Shown: positions 6,437 to 13,160, numbered from the stretch's first letter. The stretch: DNA of 43,132 nucleotides from Bdellovibrionales bacterium RIFOXYD1_FULL_55_31 (GCA_001770175.1 MEQK01000076.1:5836-48967); one strand, 5' to 3'. Notes: generated by a model not told the origin, from the letters alone. Translations and numbers: made by a program.

Positions 6437-7011
6437 CGCGTCTGTACACGGCGAAAACGGTGGCGCACCAAAAGACCTGGGAGCGGAAGGACGATCATAT
6501 CGAGGTCACCCTTCCGTGTGGAGCCAAGACCCAGATTGATCTCGATGACGAATGGATTCTCGAAAAATTCCCGAGCTGGGTTAAGACGAAGGGGCATGTC
6601 GCGGTTTCCAGGATAATTACTACCGAGTTTGGGTCAGCCGTGGAGAAATATTATCTCCATCGGCTTGTAACTCGGGCTTCGGTATCTTTTCAGGTCGACC
6701 ATAAGGATCGAAATGGACTGAACAACCGGAAGTCAAATCTGCGCTTTGCCACGAATTCTCAGAATGCTGCAAACACGGTTCGCCACACACGCGCGAAATC
6801 CGGATTTCGGGGTGTATTTTTGGACAGTAGGCGCTCGCTAAAGAAACGGTTTCGGTCATATATCCCCGGCGCCAACCAAAAGCATAAATATCTTGGACAC
6901 TTTGAAACCGCGGAAGAGGCGGCGCGGGCTTACGACAAAGCGGCCAAAGAAAAATGGGGAGAATTCGCGATCTTGAATTTCCCCGACGAGAGCGCCGAGG
7001 TGCAAACATGA
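6433..7011 (+). CDS. HNH endonuclease with AP2 DNA-binding domain
   Basis: A 192-residue protein from ATG 6433. The track start at 6292 lies in the previous gene. The HNH core is VDHKDRNGLNNRKSNLR at about 91-107, preceded by YYLHRLV and followed by NSQNAAN. The C-terminal AP2 domain (SGFRGVFLDSR, HKYLGHFETAEEAARAYDKAA) binds DNA. This is the standard layout of phage HNH homing endonucleases. It stands as a free gene between replication functions, so it may be a selfish insertion, although it is translationally coupled to its neighbours. Confidence 0.9.
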   Translation: MTRLYTAKTVAHQKTWERKDDHIEVTLPCGAKTQIDLDDEWILEKFPSWVKTKGHVAVSRIITTEFGSAVEKYYLHRLVTRASVSFQVDHKDRNGLNNRKSNLRFATNSQNAANTVRHTRAKSGFRGVFLDSRRSLKKRFRSYIPGANQKHKYLGHFETAEEAARAYDKAAKEKWGEFAILNFPDESAEVQT

Positions 7012-7352
7012 ACTCCGGGGGGGCTTTCTGGAAGACTGTGAGGGCCGAGGACGCGCTACTTCGATCTTTTTGGAAAAATTTTCCGTGCTGGTCGTGTGGA
7101 CAGCCGCCCGGGAATGATTTCAACCCCGTCGACTATTCGCATGTCCTCACGATTGGCGCCGGCAGGCCTGATGCGTGGTTCAACGGAACTCCTCAATGCA
7201 GGAGATGTCACACAGCGTTTGAAAATAATCGCTTGGAATTCATAGATGCTCACCCGAAATTCTGGAATCGACTCAGGTTGATGGGGTGGAAGATCGAGAT
7301 CTTCGTCGGAAAGCGTCGGCTCTGGCACCCGTACCTCGAGGGGGCTCAATGA
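7008..7352 (+). CDS. HNH-like nuclease, small
   Basis: A 114-residue protein from ATG 7008. FPCWSCGQPPG and PQCRRCHTAFENN supply two zinc Cys pairs. Between them DYSHVLTIGAGRPDAW supplies a His in the right place for a beta-beta-alpha metal nuclease. Similar short phage nucleases are annotated near RusA or NinG-type genes. Activity is unproven. Third HNH-type protein of the operon. Confidence 0.6.
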   Translation: MNSGGAFWKTVRAEDALLRSFWKNFPCWSCGQPPGNDFNPVDYSHVLTIGAGRPDAWFNGTPQCRRCHTAFENNRLEFIDAHPKFWNRLRLMGWKIEIFVGKRRLWHPYLEGAQ

Positions 7353-7531
7353 CCCTGAAGGAAATTAAGATCCGGGCGATCGAGGATGCCCTTATCGCTG
7401 CGAATGGGAACAAGACTCGTGCCGCGCGCGAGCTCGGCGTGTCTATTCGTTGGCTGACAACCTGGGTAAGAGAAAACCCGGAGCTCTGGCGCTTTCGGAA
7501 TAACCGGCCCCGCGCTGGGAGGGCCGCATGA
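7349..7531 (+). CDS. Fis-type HTH protein 3
   Basis: A 60-residue protein from ATG 7349 (ATGA overlap). It is essentially one Fis-type domain: KIRAIEDALIAANGNKTRAARELGVSIRWLTTWVRENPEL. The ending GRAA comes from a GGGAGGGCCGCATGA junction shared in style with other genes here. Probably binds DNA as a dimer. No partner domain. Confidence 0.7.
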   Translation: MTLKEIKIRAIEDALIAANGNKTRAARELGVSIRWLTTWVRENPELWRFRNNRPRAGRAA

Positions 7532-7920
7532 TTTCCATGGTCCTCCGAGTAGAGCCCGTTGCGTGGGAACGAGTAAAGATCGGGCATTATTGCCAATCAT
7601 ACGTTCCGAGCAAAACTCGAGAATTCAAAGAAGCTTGCGGATATCTGGCACGAAGGCACCGCCCGGAAAGGCTTCTCGATGGGCCCCTGCGCTTAACGGC
7701 TAGGTTTTTTCTTCGCCCGCCGAAGAAACGAAAATTTGATCAGCCCGCGGTCAGGCCAGATCTCGACAACTATATCAAGGCGCTGAAAGACGCGCTGAAT
7801 CTGATCATTTGGACGGACGATTCCAGAGTCTGCCAGTATGGGGATGGAACCGGAAAATACTATGACTTGAGTCCGAATCCGCGGCCTCGAATTGAGCTTT
7901 CAGTCGAGGAGATTTCATGA
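7528..7920 (+). CDS. rusA: RusA-like Holliday junction resolvase
   Basis: A 130-residue protein. RPDLDNYIKALKDALNLIIWTDDSRV is the hallmark RusA segment containing the catalytic aspartates. The N-terminal half (VEPVAWERVKIG, VPSKTREFKEACGYLA) fits the family's DNA-binding surface. RusA dimers cut four-way junctions made during phage recombination and replication, clearing DNA before packaging. It overlaps neighbours by ATGA at both ends. Confidence 0.9.
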   Translation: MISMVLRVEPVAWERVKIGHYCQSYVPSKTREFKEACGYLARRHRPERLLDGPLRLTARFFLRPPKKRKFDQPAVRPDLDNYIKALKDALNLIIWTDDSRVCQYGDGTGKYYDLSPNPRPRIELSVEEIS

Positions 7921-8570
7921 GGCCGACAAAGAGGAAGCGGGCCACCCTAGCCCAAAGCGAACGATCCTGTTCAAGAAGATCAAGAATACCCTGCAACGAA
8001 TTTAATCCAAAACAAGTATTTAGATTCCAGAAAAGGGCCAGACATGTCGCACGGAAACGCGGATATCCCGAACTTGCAGATGATTTTGCTCAGCAGATCT
8101 TTGTCTACTTTTGTGAAAAGCCAGGCCGAGGCGCAACCGTTGATCAGCTTTTTATTGACTACCTACGGTCAACTTATGGTCGTCCAGGGACACCTGGCGT
8201 CGATGCGAGACGATTCGCTGAAACTCGAATGCTGTCGCTCGATGCTCCCATCAGAACGGATGAGGGCGAAGCTCTCAACCATGATGTTATCGGAGACTCT
8301 CGCCGAAATTCAGGAGCTTACTACGAGCTTCGGGACTGCTCTTTCTTGTTTACAGGACGAGAAGCAACCATTTACGCGCGGTACTTCATAGACCAGGCCC
8401 ACGAGCAAACTATCGCCGACGAGCTCTGTGTCTCGCCGGCGCGCATCTCCCAGGTCCTTGCGAGCATGAAGTCGAAAATCAAAGAGTATTACATTTCCCG
8501 AGAAGTCCGAGAACGGATTGAGTGGGACGAAGAATTCGGAATCTACTTTGTCGATTGGATACAAATATGA
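7917..8570 (+). CDS. Sigma-70-like factor (candidate phage late regulator)
   Basis: A 217-residue protein. The central ARKRGYPELADDFAQQIFVYF resembles sigma region 2.1, FIDYLRSTYGRPGTPG resembles region 2.3-2.4, and the C-terminal REATIYARYFIDQAHEQTIADELCVSPARISQVLASMKSKI is a clear region 4 helix-turn-helix. Similar proteins in other phages act as sigma or late activators. It sits at the end of the recombination block, before structural genes, where late regulators often lie. It is the best candidate to recognise the 33-bp motif found before three late operons. The N-terminus is highly basic. Confidence 0.7.
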   Translation: MRPTKRKRATLAQSERSCSRRSRIPCNEFNPKQVFRFQKRARHVARKRGYPELADDFAQQIFVYFCEKPGRGATVDQLFIDYLRSTYGRPGTPGVDARRFAETRMLSLDAPIRTDEGEALNHDVIGDSRRNSGAYYELRDCSFLFTGREATIYARYFIDQAHEQTIADELCVSPARISQVLASMKSKIKEYYISREVRERIEWDEEFGIYFVDWIQI

Positions 8571-9421
8571 AGTTCGCCAGATGGACAGAAAAGGAAATCA
8601 GAAAACTCAAATCCCTCGCGTCCGACGAATCCAGGTTCTTTTCCGAAATTGCAAAAGATCTTGGAAGATCTCCGGCGTCGACCAGGTGGATGGCGCGTAA
8701 GCTTGGGATAAGTATCCGGCGACGCGGTGCCGCGATGGCGCGTATGGGTGAGTGGAATCGAAAGCACGCGCATTTGCACGAGCAGGTTTTAAAGTTTTAT
8801 CTCAGTCACAGTTTCGAAGAGACTGCCGATCACTTCGGGCTGACGCGATCAGAAATGAAGTCGTGCCTCACGTACGCTTATAAAGAACCATCGCTTAAGC
8901 ACATACGAAAAGAGTGGCGACCTCATTCGGCATGGTCGGATGAGGATTGGCTCTTTATGGTTCGACACGCAGGGGTACGTCCCCGCGAGTGGATAGCGAA
9001 GAAGCTCAAACGGGGATCAACCTACAATTCGGTCAAAGATGCCCTCGCAAAGTTTCAGGGAAGCGGTAAGTATTTCAACGGAATGCCGTGGGGATGGGCT
9101 CAGCATATTTTTGGAGAGGACGCCATTGCTCACACAATCAAGACCAAGGCCGGGCCAACAGGAAATGGCAAGAACGGATGGCAATACCGCCTAATCCCAT
9201 GGGTTGAGTGCGAGCGTCTTTTGAATCTTGGAAAGACCCGGCGTGTAGTTGGCCGCGGCAGGTGGGGTCCGAATCGCGCGCGCTTTGAGAGGCGGATCCA
9301 GATTGCCCCCGAAGTGGAGAGATCGATCCGAGCCATGGCCAAGTTTCAGAGATGGATACATGGAACGAAGGGACCGCGGGCCACGGCCAATCGAATCAGA
9401 GAGTCTTTGAAAGGGAGATAG
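8567..9421 (+). CDS. Multi-HTH (SANT/Myb-like) DNA-binding protein
   Basis: A 284-residue protein from ATG 8567 (ATGA overlap with the sigma-like gene). Three helix-turn-helix-like units are visible: ARWTEKEIRKLKSL...EIAKDLGRSPASTRWMARKLG at about 4-46; EETADHFGLTRSEMKSCLTYA at about 83-103; and WSDEDWLFMVRHAGVRPREWIAKKLKRG at about 121-150. The C-terminal half is basic with many Arg. This looks like a sequence-specific DNA-binding regulator, possibly a partner of the sigma-like protein next door. No known name. Confidence 0.6.
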   Translation: MKFARWTEKEIRKLKSLASDESRFFSEIAKDLGRSPASTRWMARKLGISIRRRGAAMARMGEWNRKHAHLHEQVLKFYLSHSFEETADHFGLTRSEMKSCLTYAYKEPSLKHIRKEWRPHSAWSDEDWLFMVRHAGVRPREWIAKKLKRGSTYNSVKDALAKFQGSGKYFNGMPWGWAQHIFGEDAIAHTIKTKAGPTGNGKNGWQYRLIPWVECERLLNLGKTRRVVGRGRWGPNRARFERRIQIAPEVERSIRAMAKFQRWIHGTKGPRATANRIRESLKGR

Positions 9422-9423
9422 CT

Positions 9424-9837
9424 ATGACCGCCTTGGAGTCAAAACGAGAAGAAATTCAACAAACACTACGGAAATGCCGCGGAAATATTCCGTGGGCCGC
9501 AAAGGAGCTCGGGATGGGAATTGATGCACTAACTCGGCTCATTTCGACAGACCCCGCATTTTCGAAATTCAGGACCGAGAGATCTTTTAAACCAATAGAA
9601 CAGGAGAAAGCTGAAATGAGTAAAGAAGTTCAAATAGTCAGTGATCGTCGAATTCAGGAAACATTCAACACCAGGAACGTTGTCGGAAAGCTCGAGAGCT
9701 TGATGGACAAGGTTACTGCGAAGGAGTGTACGACGGAAACCGTCAATGCGGCGTGCAATTGTGCTGCGCGGATAACAGACATTCTCAGGGTTCACCTCGA
9801 GGTTGAACGCCTTGCCGCCAGAAACCGAAATTTGTGA
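9424..9837 (+). CDS. Fis-type HTH protein 4 with helical C-terminal domain
   Basis: A 137-residue protein from ATG 9424, preceded by AAAGGGAGATAGCT, a good ribosome site. Residues about 8-45 carry the Fis-like pattern (REEIQQTLRKCRGNIPWAAKELGMGIDALTRLI), then a linker and a helical region with an odd Cys-containing CTTETVNAACNCAARITDILRVHLEVERLAA. It could be a small-terminase-like DNA binder, but a better small terminase lies at 14378. Fourth orphan of this type in the phage. Confidence 0.6.
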   Translation: MTALESKREEIQQTLRKCRGNIPWAAKELGMGIDALTRLISTDPAFSKFRTERSFKPIEQEKAEMSKEVQIVSDRRIQETFNTRNVVGKLESLMDKVTAKECTTETVNAACNCAARITDILRVHLEVERLAARNRNL

Positions 9838-9844
9838 GGGAAGT

Positions 9845-10048
9845 ATGAGTTGCGTTTCACACCACCATGCTTGCGATTGTAGGGAAAAGATATTCAGAGA
9901 GATGGAGGCCCGCATCGAGAAGCTTAGGGGTATTCTGGACCGCTGTGTTCGTCAGTGGAAGCAAGGCCACGTGGTAGATGCAGCTAGCTATATTGCCGAG
10001 GACGCGCAACGCCTTCTCGCCGAGCTGGACGGAACGGAGGGGAAATGA
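9845..10048 (+). CDS. Small His/Cys-rich phage protein
   Basis: A 67-residue protein from ATG 9845 (GAGGGAAGT upstream) rather than the track's 9803 start inside the previous gene. It begins MSCVSHHHACDCREK, a metal-binding-like head seen in small phage proteins, followed by helices (EMEARIEKLRGILDRCV, EDAQRLLAELDG). Unknown function. It overlaps the next gene by ATGA. Confidence 0.55.
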   Translation: MSCVSHHHACDCREKIFREMEARIEKLRGILDRCVRQWKQGHVVDAASYIAEDAQRLLAELDGTEGK

Positions 10049-10251
10049 GGCGGATTCCGGTTATTCACAAAATTAGACACGACGATGAGGGTGTTGGGGG
10101 CGTTTACGAAATGTGGTGCGGGCTTAGGTTCTTTCGAGAGCCAGACCCAACCCCGGAACAAGCACGAGATATTGAAGAGAGTTTTTCACAGTCTCCCATC
10201 TGTAAGCGATGCCTTAAGGCACAAAAGAAATTCGAGGAGGCGCGGGGATGA
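10045..10251 (+). CDS. Small zinc-binding phage protein
   Basis: A 68-residue protein. EMWCGLRF in the first half and CKRCLKAQKKF near the end form the split Cys pairs typical of short phage proteins that begin with a host-like beta hairpin and end in CxRC. Unknown role. Coupled on both sides (ATGA). Confidence 0.55.
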   Translation: MRRIPVIHKIRHDDEGVGGVYEMWCGLRFFREPDPTPEQARDIEESFSQSPICKRCLKAQKKFEEARG

Positions 10252-10883
10252 AACTGAATTTACACCTTCACACAAACTACTCCGACGGAAACAACTCAAT
10301 AAGGGAAATGGCTGAGTGGGTTCAAAGTCTCGGTCACACTTGTCTGGTTACATCGGATCATGATTACTGGATGACCCCAGCGTCTTACGAAAAGCAAATC
10401 AAGGAATCTGAAGACGTAAGCCGGGAGCTCGGGTTTCCGATAATCAACGGCCTTGAAATCTCGCTTTGGTGTGAGGAGGCCGTCTTGATCGGAACTGATG
10501 CATGCCGCCGGTGGCTTCGCGAGCGACAGAAGCAAGAACATAAAGCGCACCTCGGCGACCACGGGAAAAACCACGCTTACAAGACCATGCCGCAGCTTCT
10601 CGACGGACTCGATTATGCGCTTTGCCTCGTTCATCCTGGACTTCGTGATCCGGTGGATTACTCCATGTTCCACGCTTACGAGGTCATGAACTCGGGGAGT
10701 GAATGGGATGACGCCACGATTTCACGGATGCGCGAGCTGATGCCAAACGCGAAGCCGGTAAGAGGGATGGACGCTCACTCGAACAGGGGCGACCATCACC
10801 TGGAAAGCTGCAATGCTATCGGATCTCCGATTGATAACGAGTCCGACATAATACATTGGATCAAAATTCGAGAAATTTCGTGA
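10248..10883 (+). CDS. PHP-domain metal-dependent phosphoesterase
   Basis: A 211-residue protein with the full PHP metal-site series: LHLHTNYSDG (His6, His8), TSDHD at about 36-40, a Glu in NGLEIS, LVHPG, and GMDAHSNRGDHH near the end. PHP enzymes hydrolyse phosphoesters, for example histidinol phosphate, 3' nucleotides or polymerase proofreading substrates. This one is single-domain and not fused to a polymerase. A phage role in nucleotide or tRNA-end metabolism is possible, but the substrate is unknown. A strong SD (GAGGCGCGGGG) precedes the start. Confidence 0.8.
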   Translation: MKLNLHLHTNYSDGNNSIREMAEWVQSLGHTCLVTSDHDYWMTPASYEKQIKESEDVSRELGFPIINGLEISLWCEEAVLIGTDACRRWLRERQKQEHKAHLGDHGKNHAYKTMPQLLDGLDYALCLVHPGLRDPVDYSMFHAYEVMNSGSEWDDATISRMRELMPNAKPVRGMDAHSNRGDHHLESCNAIGSPIDNESDIIHWIKIREIS

Positions 10884-10893
10884 GGAGGCGTAA

Positions 10894-11214
10894 GTGAGTA
10901 AAATATCGGCTATTGAATTGGTTGGTGCCGCAGAAGCAGAGAATTTTTTCATGGCCGCACTCACCGGCAGCAAATACGGCGGCAAGCGTCTTAGCGAGAT
11001 TCGTTCGTCGGAGGAGTTCGATGAGTGTTATTGGCGATCTTTTCGAGAAACCTGTCAACATCTGAAAAATCAAAGCTCTTTACTGATTTCTTGTTCTTCA
11101 GGCGGCGGGCAAGGTGTTCCAGGAAAAAGGCGCGCGTGTTCTGAGAATTTGAATTGCTCCGAAGCGCGCCGGCCAGGTCAGAGCAATGGTGGTGAGCATC
11201 ATGATCGTCGCTAA
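10894..11214 (+). CDS. Hypothetical protein, C-terminal half doubtful
   Basis: GTG 10894 has GAGGAGGCGTAA upstream. The first 45 residues (SAIELVGAAEAENFFMAALTGSKYGGKRLSEIRSSEEFDE) look coding. Beyond about 11030 the composition turns Ser/Arg/Gln-rich and loses coding character. A leftward ORF (10991-11305) overlaps, and a third frame shows short well-initiated pieces (ATG 11021 after GGAGGAG, ending at 11065). The stretch may contain a frameshifted or decayed gene. Exact end uncertain. Confidence 0.4.
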   Translation: MSKISAIELVGAAEAENFFMAALTGSKYGGKRLSEIRSSEEFDECYWRSFRETCQHLKNQSSLLISCSSGGGQGVPGKRRACSENLNCSEARRPGQSNGGEHHDRR

Positions 11215-11353
11215 GCACGTAAAAGAGCACGTCTTGAATTCCCATAATAAGCTCAACAATCATCTTCGACTCTTTCATGATGAATATATCGGAAGGAATA
11301 GTCACGAGCTTGAGACGATGGCGTTGTTAAGATTTCAAGGAGGATGCCAATGA
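11201..11353 (+). CDS. 50-residue basic protein (not in ORF track)
   Basis: An ATG at 11201 follows GGTGGTGAGC and the frame ends at TGA 11351-11353, overlapping the next gene by ATGA. The product MIVAKHVKEHVLNSHNKLNN... is rich in His, Asn and Leu and predicted helical. The coupling and ribosome site support translation. The leftward ORF on the other strand here is less convincing. Unknown function. Confidence 0.4.
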   Translation: MIVAKHVKEHVLNSHNKLNNHLRLFHDEYIGRNSHELETMALLRFQGGCQ

Positions 11354-11595
11354 CCTGCACCGAAGGAGCGCACAAAGGCGTGGTGACATGCAATTGCACG
11401 TGGCAAGGGCTCTTGGATGATTTGAGGAAGGCGCGGGAGGAATGCGCGCAGCTGGAGCGGAAGCTGGGCATTGCGGTTGAGTGCCTAGACACAGTTGCAC
11501 AATGTGGCGGCGGGTGTGATGGACCGCTCGGGTGCATGTGCAAGGCTCCGCTCGCAAAGGAAGCGCGCGCGAAGATAAGGGGTTCTGTGGGATGA
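11350..11595 (+). CDS. Cys-rich small protein
   Basis: An 81-residue protein from ATG 11350, coupled to the preceding stop; an in-frame ATG at 11344 (after AAGGAGG) is equally possible. Cys-rich ends (TCTEGAHKGVVTCNCTW and CGGGCDGPLGCMCK) flank a helix (LLDDLRKAREECAQLERKLG). The pattern suggests a metal-binding hairpin of two zinc half-sites held by a coiled coil. No known family. Confidence 0.5.
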   Translation: MTCTEGAHKGVVTCNCTWQGLLDDLRKAREECAQLERKLGIAVECLDTVAQCGGGCDGPLGCMCKAPLAKEARAKIRGSVG

Positions 11596-11783
11596 GCGAG
11601 TGGAAAGGTTTTCTTGCCGAATCAAAGCACTACATGAATTATCCGCACTGCGGGCGATTCTATTTCTGGCGCAGACTGCCCGGAGCCTGGTTTCAGTATA
11701 CCCGGTTTAGTTTGAAAGGGCGACTGATTGCCTACTTTGACAGAGAGGTATCTAAGTCCGGAGACGGGAAGGAGCGGACGTGA
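11592..11783 (+). CDS. Small basic/aromatic protein
   Basis: A 63-residue protein from ATG 11592 (ATGA overlap with the previous gene; the track start 11532 lies inside that gene). Rich in Tyr, Phe, Trp and Arg (YMNYPHCGRFYFWRRLPGAWFQYTRFSLKGRL). No transmembrane stretch. Unknown role. It overlaps a small membrane-protein gene at its end. Confidence 0.5.
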   Translation: MSEWKGFLAESKHYMNYPHCGRFYFWRRLPGAWFQYTRFSLKGRLIAYFDREVSKSGDGKERT

Positions 11784-11923
11784 GCAGAGCAGCATATTTA
11801 GGGTTTGCCGTACTGTGCGGAGCACTGGTCGTTATCGGCGTTTCTTCGCAAAACTGGCTTTCTGTCGCGGTTAATGCCGGACTTTTTGCTTACCACGGCT
11901 ATCTATTCTGGGAGCATTCATGA
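11780..11923 (+). CDS. 47-residue membrane protein (not in ORF track)
   Basis: GTG 11780 overlaps the preceding stop (GTGA), and AAGGAGCGG lies just upstream. The product contains two hydrophobic spans, AAYLGFAVLCGALVVIGVSS and LSVAVNAGLFAYHGYLFW, separated by a short polar turn: a two-helix hairpin. Phage mini-membrane proteins of this size can act in superinfection exclusion or as holin-like factors. Nothing more specific can be said. Confidence 0.45.
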   Translation: MSRAAYLGFAVLCGALVVIGVSSQNWLSVAVNAGLFAYHGYLFWEHS

Positions 11924-12019
11924 AAACCCGCGAGCCCGAACTGGAACACACGGGTACGCATTGCTGATACCGGCGAAAAGCACTGCAATTACAACGGCGT
12001 GTGCCATCGCGCATTTGGC

Positions 12020-12048
12020 TTGCTTGTATATACAGGCGTATATATAAT
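12020..12048 (+). promoter_or_regulatory. Promoter for the DUF4160/RHH pair
   Basis: TTGCTT (12020-12025), a 17-base spacer and a perfect TATAAT (12043-12048). The expected start site falls at about 12055, the ATG of the DUF4160 gene, so the message would be leaderless. The surrounding TATATACAGGCGTATATA is AT-rich and partly self-complementary, a possible operator. Confidence 0.6.
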
Positions 12049-12054
12049 GTATTT

Positions 12055-12300
12055 ATGAGCACGGTGGTTGAACTCAATAACGGACTGAAGCTGACGATAA
12101 ATGCAGATGATCACAACCCGCCGCACGTTCATGTGATTGGAAGAGGCGGAATTGCCATAATCAATCTGAGGACCTTTCGGCCGATGATTGTGAAAGGGTT
12201 TTCGCTCTCGGACTTGAGAAAAATAAATTCGGCGGTTCGGCACTACGCGCCGCTGCTTTTGGCGAAATGGGATGAGTTACATGGAAAAGAAGAAGGGTAA
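12055..12300 (+). CDS. DUF4160-type protein, probable toxin-antitoxin component
   Basis: An 81-residue protein from ATG 12055. The signature DDHNPPHVHVIGRGG and a following short beta/alpha unit ending KWDELH match the DUF4160 family, which is normally encoded next to a small DNA-binding partner. The gene has its own promoter and no clear ribosome site, consistent with a leaderless transcript. It overlaps the next gene by about 29 bases, typical of two-gene toxin-antitoxin-like modules. Which protein is toxic cannot be told from sequence. Confidence 0.75.
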   Translation: MSTVVELNNGLKLTINADDHNPPHVHVIGRGGIAIINLRTFRPMIVKGFSLSDLRKINSAVRHYAPLLLAKWDELHGKEEG

Positions 12301-12622
12301 GAAATTAAAATACGGGAAAAAGGATCTGCTGGCCGGCTGGGAGTTTGACCCGAATGAGGCGAAGGTCCTGATTTCCATTCGGCTTGATGGAGACGTCCTA
12401 GAGGCCGTTAAGGCGGCGGCGGCGAAGGCTGGCAAGAAGTATCAACCATGGATCAATGACGTTCTGCGCGAGATCACGATTGGCGCAAACGAATCTCCGC
12501 TGCTTTCTGCAGTACACGATCAGCTGAAGAGCATTCAAAAGAGTGTTGATGAAAAAATCGACGCAATGGCCAGGCGGCTACAGGAACTCGAGGCTCTCGA
12601 GAAGAGGCGCGGGGCGGCATGA
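12272..12622 (+). CDS. Ribbon-helix-helix (BrnA-like) protein, probable antitoxin
   Basis: A 116-residue protein from ATG 12272 (12281 also possible). After a Lys-rich start, WEFDPNEAKVLISIRLDGDVLEAVKAAAAKAGKKYQPWINDVLRE (about 24-68) is a ribbon-helix-helix of the BrnA/CopG kind. A C-terminal coiled coil follows (LKSIQKSVDEKIDAMARRLQELEAL). It overlaps the DUF4160 gene, so the two likely form one regulated pair. The end RRGAA resembles other operon junctions here. Confidence 0.7.
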   Translation: MSYMEKKKGKKLKYGKKDLLAGWEFDPNEAKVLISIRLDGDVLEAVKAAAAKAGKKYQPWINDVLREITIGANESPLLSAVHDQLKSIQKSVDEKIDAMARRLQELEALEKRRGAA

Positions 12623-12719
12623 TCGTGCGGAAAATTGAGCGATAAGATAAGGCCACCGTGGACGAAATGCGCCAGCCTCTTTTAAACAGGTACGCGCCGG
12701 GCTAATTGTGGGGGCCGAT

Positions 12720-12950
12720 CTAGCTGAATAGGGTCTGCTCTTCAATAAAGCGGACGAGAGTCGAAATTCGTATTTTCACCATCCTGCAGAACTCTGCCGC
12801 CTCAAGGAGCCGAAACTCACGTTCGCCGCTGATGACTCTGGACATCGATGCGCGATCGATTCCGAGCCGGCGAGAGACCGCCCCTTGCGTAATTCCTGCT
12901 TTCTGCATTTTCGAACTGAGCCATCGTTTTCTGGTTTCTTTCGTATTCAT
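12720..12950 (-). CDS. Leftward XRE-family regulator
   Basis: A 76-residue protein starting at the ATG at 12948-12950. The track's upstream extension lacks coding character. A Cro/C1-type HTH covers about residues 14-55 (MQKAGITQGAVSRRLGIDRASMSRVISGEREFRLLEAAEFC). It is the only leftward gene between early and structural genes and faces the first structural operon across 218 bases containing palindromes, so it probably represses that operon and itself. It is separate from the CI-like gene at 38531. Confidence 0.7.
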   Translation of the reverse strand: MNTKETRKRWLSSKMQKAGITQGAVSRRLGIDRASMSRVISGEREFRLLEAAEFCRMVKIRISTLVRFIEEQTLFS

Positions 12951-13001
12951 GCGGACTCTATAAGCCAGAAACCGGTCTGACGCAAATTCGCCAGCGCCCC
13001 G

Positions 13002-13016
13002 CTGATGGTTAATCAG
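13002..13016. promoter_or_regulatory. Inverted repeat in the divergent region
   Basis: CTGAT and ATCAG separated by GGTTA, between the leftward XRE gene and the first structural gene. A candidate operator half-pair; weaker than the one at 13127. Confidence 0.3.
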
Positions 13017-13126
13017 TCGTACAATCAATCTCAAATCCTTGCGAAAACTCCGGAAAATATTTTTTCGGCTCGGACCAGGTAGCAATCTAGCAAGGCGGTG
13101 GACAGTTCGACTCCGGCCGCCCCCGA

Positions 13127-13144
13127 ATATTTTCTGGAAAATAT
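13127..13144. promoter_or_regulatory. 18-base perfect palindromic operator candidate
   Basis: ATATTTTC-TG-GAAAATAT is a perfect 8+8 inverted repeat. The half-site GGAAAATAT also occurs at 13052-13060 within a near-palindrome. It overlaps the -35 region expected for a TATTCT -10 at 13155-13160. Binding of the adjacent XRE protein here would shut the structural operon (inference). Confidence 0.55.
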
Positions 13145-13154
13145 GTTTCACAGA

Positions 13155-13160
13155 TATTCT
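13155..13160 (+). promoter_or_regulatory. Candidate -10 box of the first structural operon
   Basis: TATTCT lies 8 bases before ATG 13169, and no Shine-Dalgarno sequence precedes that ATG. Together these suggest a leaderless or very short-leader message. The -35 side (TTCTGG) is poor and buried in the palindrome at 13127-13144. Confidence 0.35.

Noticed and set aside
10991-11305. 104-residue leftward ORF
   Set aside because: Reads like a protein in places, but it would be an isolated leftward gene inside a tightly coupled rightward operon with no promoter; more likely shadow of a disturbed region.
11920-11967. 15-residue frame after the membrane peptide
   Set aside because: Too short and poor context.
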